In this document: positions 63,124 to 64,000 of the stretch, piece after piece | How positions within the stretch are numbered: position 1 is the first letter of the stretch | How the letters are laid out: the number at the start of each line of letters is the position of its first letter | Notes under the pieces: model-generated | Database searches by the model: none | What the model was told of the DNA's origin: nothing | What the model saw: the letters and a program-made list of their open reading frames with translations, nothing else | Made by a program: the position numbers and the translations under genes | Assembly (NCBI GenBank): GCA_963811805.1 | Contig: CAWESU010000001.1 | Location: 930,001-994,000, forward strand | Direction of reading: 5' to 3' | Source of the DNA: DAHUXN01 sp963811805 | Lineage (GTDB): Bacteria > Acidobacteriota > Terriglobia > Acidiferrales > UBA7541 | Length of the DNA stretch: 64,000 nucleotides

Positions 63124-64000
63124 TGCGCCGCCGCTTGCAGATCTGCGCCCACCAGCGCTGCGATCAGCTTTTCCGGCTCGCTCACTGGCGGATAACAGGA
63201 AGTTCCAGCGCATACAATCGCCTGAGCAGCGCCGGCGTCGAGATGGGGAATGGTTTCTGTGAGCGCAGGCGCGAGAGCGTTCACTGCGGCCATTTCCGGA
63301 GTGATGCGCAAGACGGCTTTCCCGAAGCGGTACACAGAGTTCGCGGCGGCTTCGAGGGCGGCCGCTCTTGCGTCGCTCGGCGCGCCGGTGACAACCACTT
63401 GCATGGTGTGGCGAGAGTGCAGGAGCGCAGCGAGGCCATAGGTGGCGGCGAACATTCCATACTGCGGGGCAATTCCTGCAAAGGCTTCGAGAGTGAGACG
63501 CGCCCAATCGTGGTACTTCGCGTTGCCGGTCAAGGCGTAGAGCCGGTCGAGAACAATCGCGGCGGCGGAATTGGTTCCCGGCGTGGGCGAATCCTGAAAG
63601 GGTTTGCGCCGCACGTCGAGGCCGCCCATCGGGGCCGCGTCGAAAGCGCGGTCGAAAAATCCGCCACGGTCGGCGTCGCCATATTTTTCGATGGCCCGGA
63701 GCAAGGTGCGCTCGGCAAGAGAAAAGTAGCGGCGGTCGAGCGTGGATTCATAGGCATCGAGCAGCGCGGCGGCCATGAAAATCTCGTCGTCGAGCATGCC
63801 CTCGATTTTTTCTCCGCCGACGCGATGCTGGAAGCCTCGCGCCTCGTCCCATGCTTGCGCAAGGATGAGGTTAATCGTCTGCAGAGCGAATTCACGGCAA
63901 TCGTTGCGGCCGAGGACGCGCGCAGCCTCCAAAAAAGCCGATGCGAACATGGCGTTCCAACTGACGTAAATGGTGCGGTCCACCGCGGGCGCTTGTCGCG
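63120..64000 (-). CDS. YyaL-type thioredoxin-domain protein, C-terminal part (cut by right edge)
   Basis: The frame is open to the right edge, so only the last ~292 residues are seen. VSWNAMFASAFLEAARVLGR, MLDDEIFMAAALLDAYES, GGFFDRAFDA and DSPTPGTNSAAAIVLDRLYA belong to the six-hairpin barrel of DUF255/YyaL (spermatogenesis-associated protein 20-like) proteins; the N-terminal thioredoxin-like part lies outside. The end CAGTSCYPPVSEPEKLIAAL is typical. It is followed by the coupled GNAT gene. Confidence 0.93.
   Translation of the reverse strand, partial: RQAPAVDRTIYVSWNAMFASAFLEAARVLGRNDCREFALQTINLILAQAWDEARGFQHRVGGEKIEGMLDDEIFMAAALLDAYESTLDRRYFSLAERTLLRAIEKYGDADRGGFFDRAFDAAPMGGLDVRRKPFQDSPTPGTNSAAAIVLDRLYALTGNAKYHDWARLTLEAFAGIAPQYGMFAATYGLAALLHSRHTMQVVVTGAPSDARAAALEAAANSVYRFGKAVLRITPEMAAVNALAPALTETIPHLDAGAAQAIVCAGTSCYPPVSEPEKLIAALVGADLQAAAQ

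Noticed and set aside
62491..63507. The 338-codon form of the GNAT gene
   Set aside because: The first 128 codons are antiphase to the YyaL gene on the same strand; the GTG at 63123 with GTGA overlap is the real start.

Overview
The window looks like a chromosomal segment of a soil Acidobacteriota (Acidobacteriia-like). The best evidence is four large orphan MacB/FtsX-type permeases of the acidobacterial ADOP type without any ATPase gene beside them, one of them paired with PadR; an Oar/carboxypeptidase-regulatory-like TonB receptor of about 1.2 kb codons; and a generally GC-rich, mostly single-gene or short-operon layout. No tRNA, rRNA or CRISPR array could be established.

Layout. 1-3.6 kb: a glycosyltransferase-type operon on the minus strand (DoxX-like membrane protein, GT2, DUF2064 nucleotidyl/glycosyl transferase, membrane protein running off the left edge), then a quinone-oxidoreductase-like MDR divergent from an AraC regulator. 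4.8-6.75 kb: a complete class C-type group II intron whose 5' end, domain V, domain VI and 3' end can all be read. 6.9-19.5 kb: three ADOP permeases interleaved with a GAF-SpoIIE phosphatase, a tyrosine recombinase with a decayed excisionase-like gene, an XRE regulator and a secreted protein; the third ADOP forms an operon with PadR. 19.6-23.9 kb: remnants and two adjacent IS110-family elements. 24-27.6 kb: TetR divergent from an SDR-AKR-SDR oxidoreductase operon with two clear operators. 27.7-46.2 kb: core-like genes (lactate permease, OsmC, acetyltransferases, cold-shock protein, LemA/DUF2207, MarR/ClC, Dtd, MutM, a cyclase, EVE, Rieske). 46.4-49.85 kb: a lower-GC accessory island of unknown genes, an HNH nuclease and a truncated DEDDy exonuclease/polymerase-like gene. 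49.9-56.8 kb: a fourth ADOP and the TonB receptor. 57-64 kb: two frame-interrupted genes, a methyltransferase, a small TM protein, ThiC, a GNAT enzyme and a YyaL-type protein cut by the right edge.

The most striking theme is gene decay by deletion: a comM gene reduced to its two ends, a TolB/TPR protein with its middle removed, a fragment of a protein-kinase N-terminus, two convergent gene fragments fused at one breakpoint, an excisionase-like remnant, a frameshifted and truncated alcohol dehydrogenase and frameshifts in two membrane-protein genes. Regulation is unusually readable: palindromic operators sit on or beside promoters of the TetR, PadR and MarR genes. I did not find a convincing new defence or biosynthetic system; the best candidates for something undescribed are the 46.4-49.85 kb island and the structured non-coding flanks of the IS110 elements.
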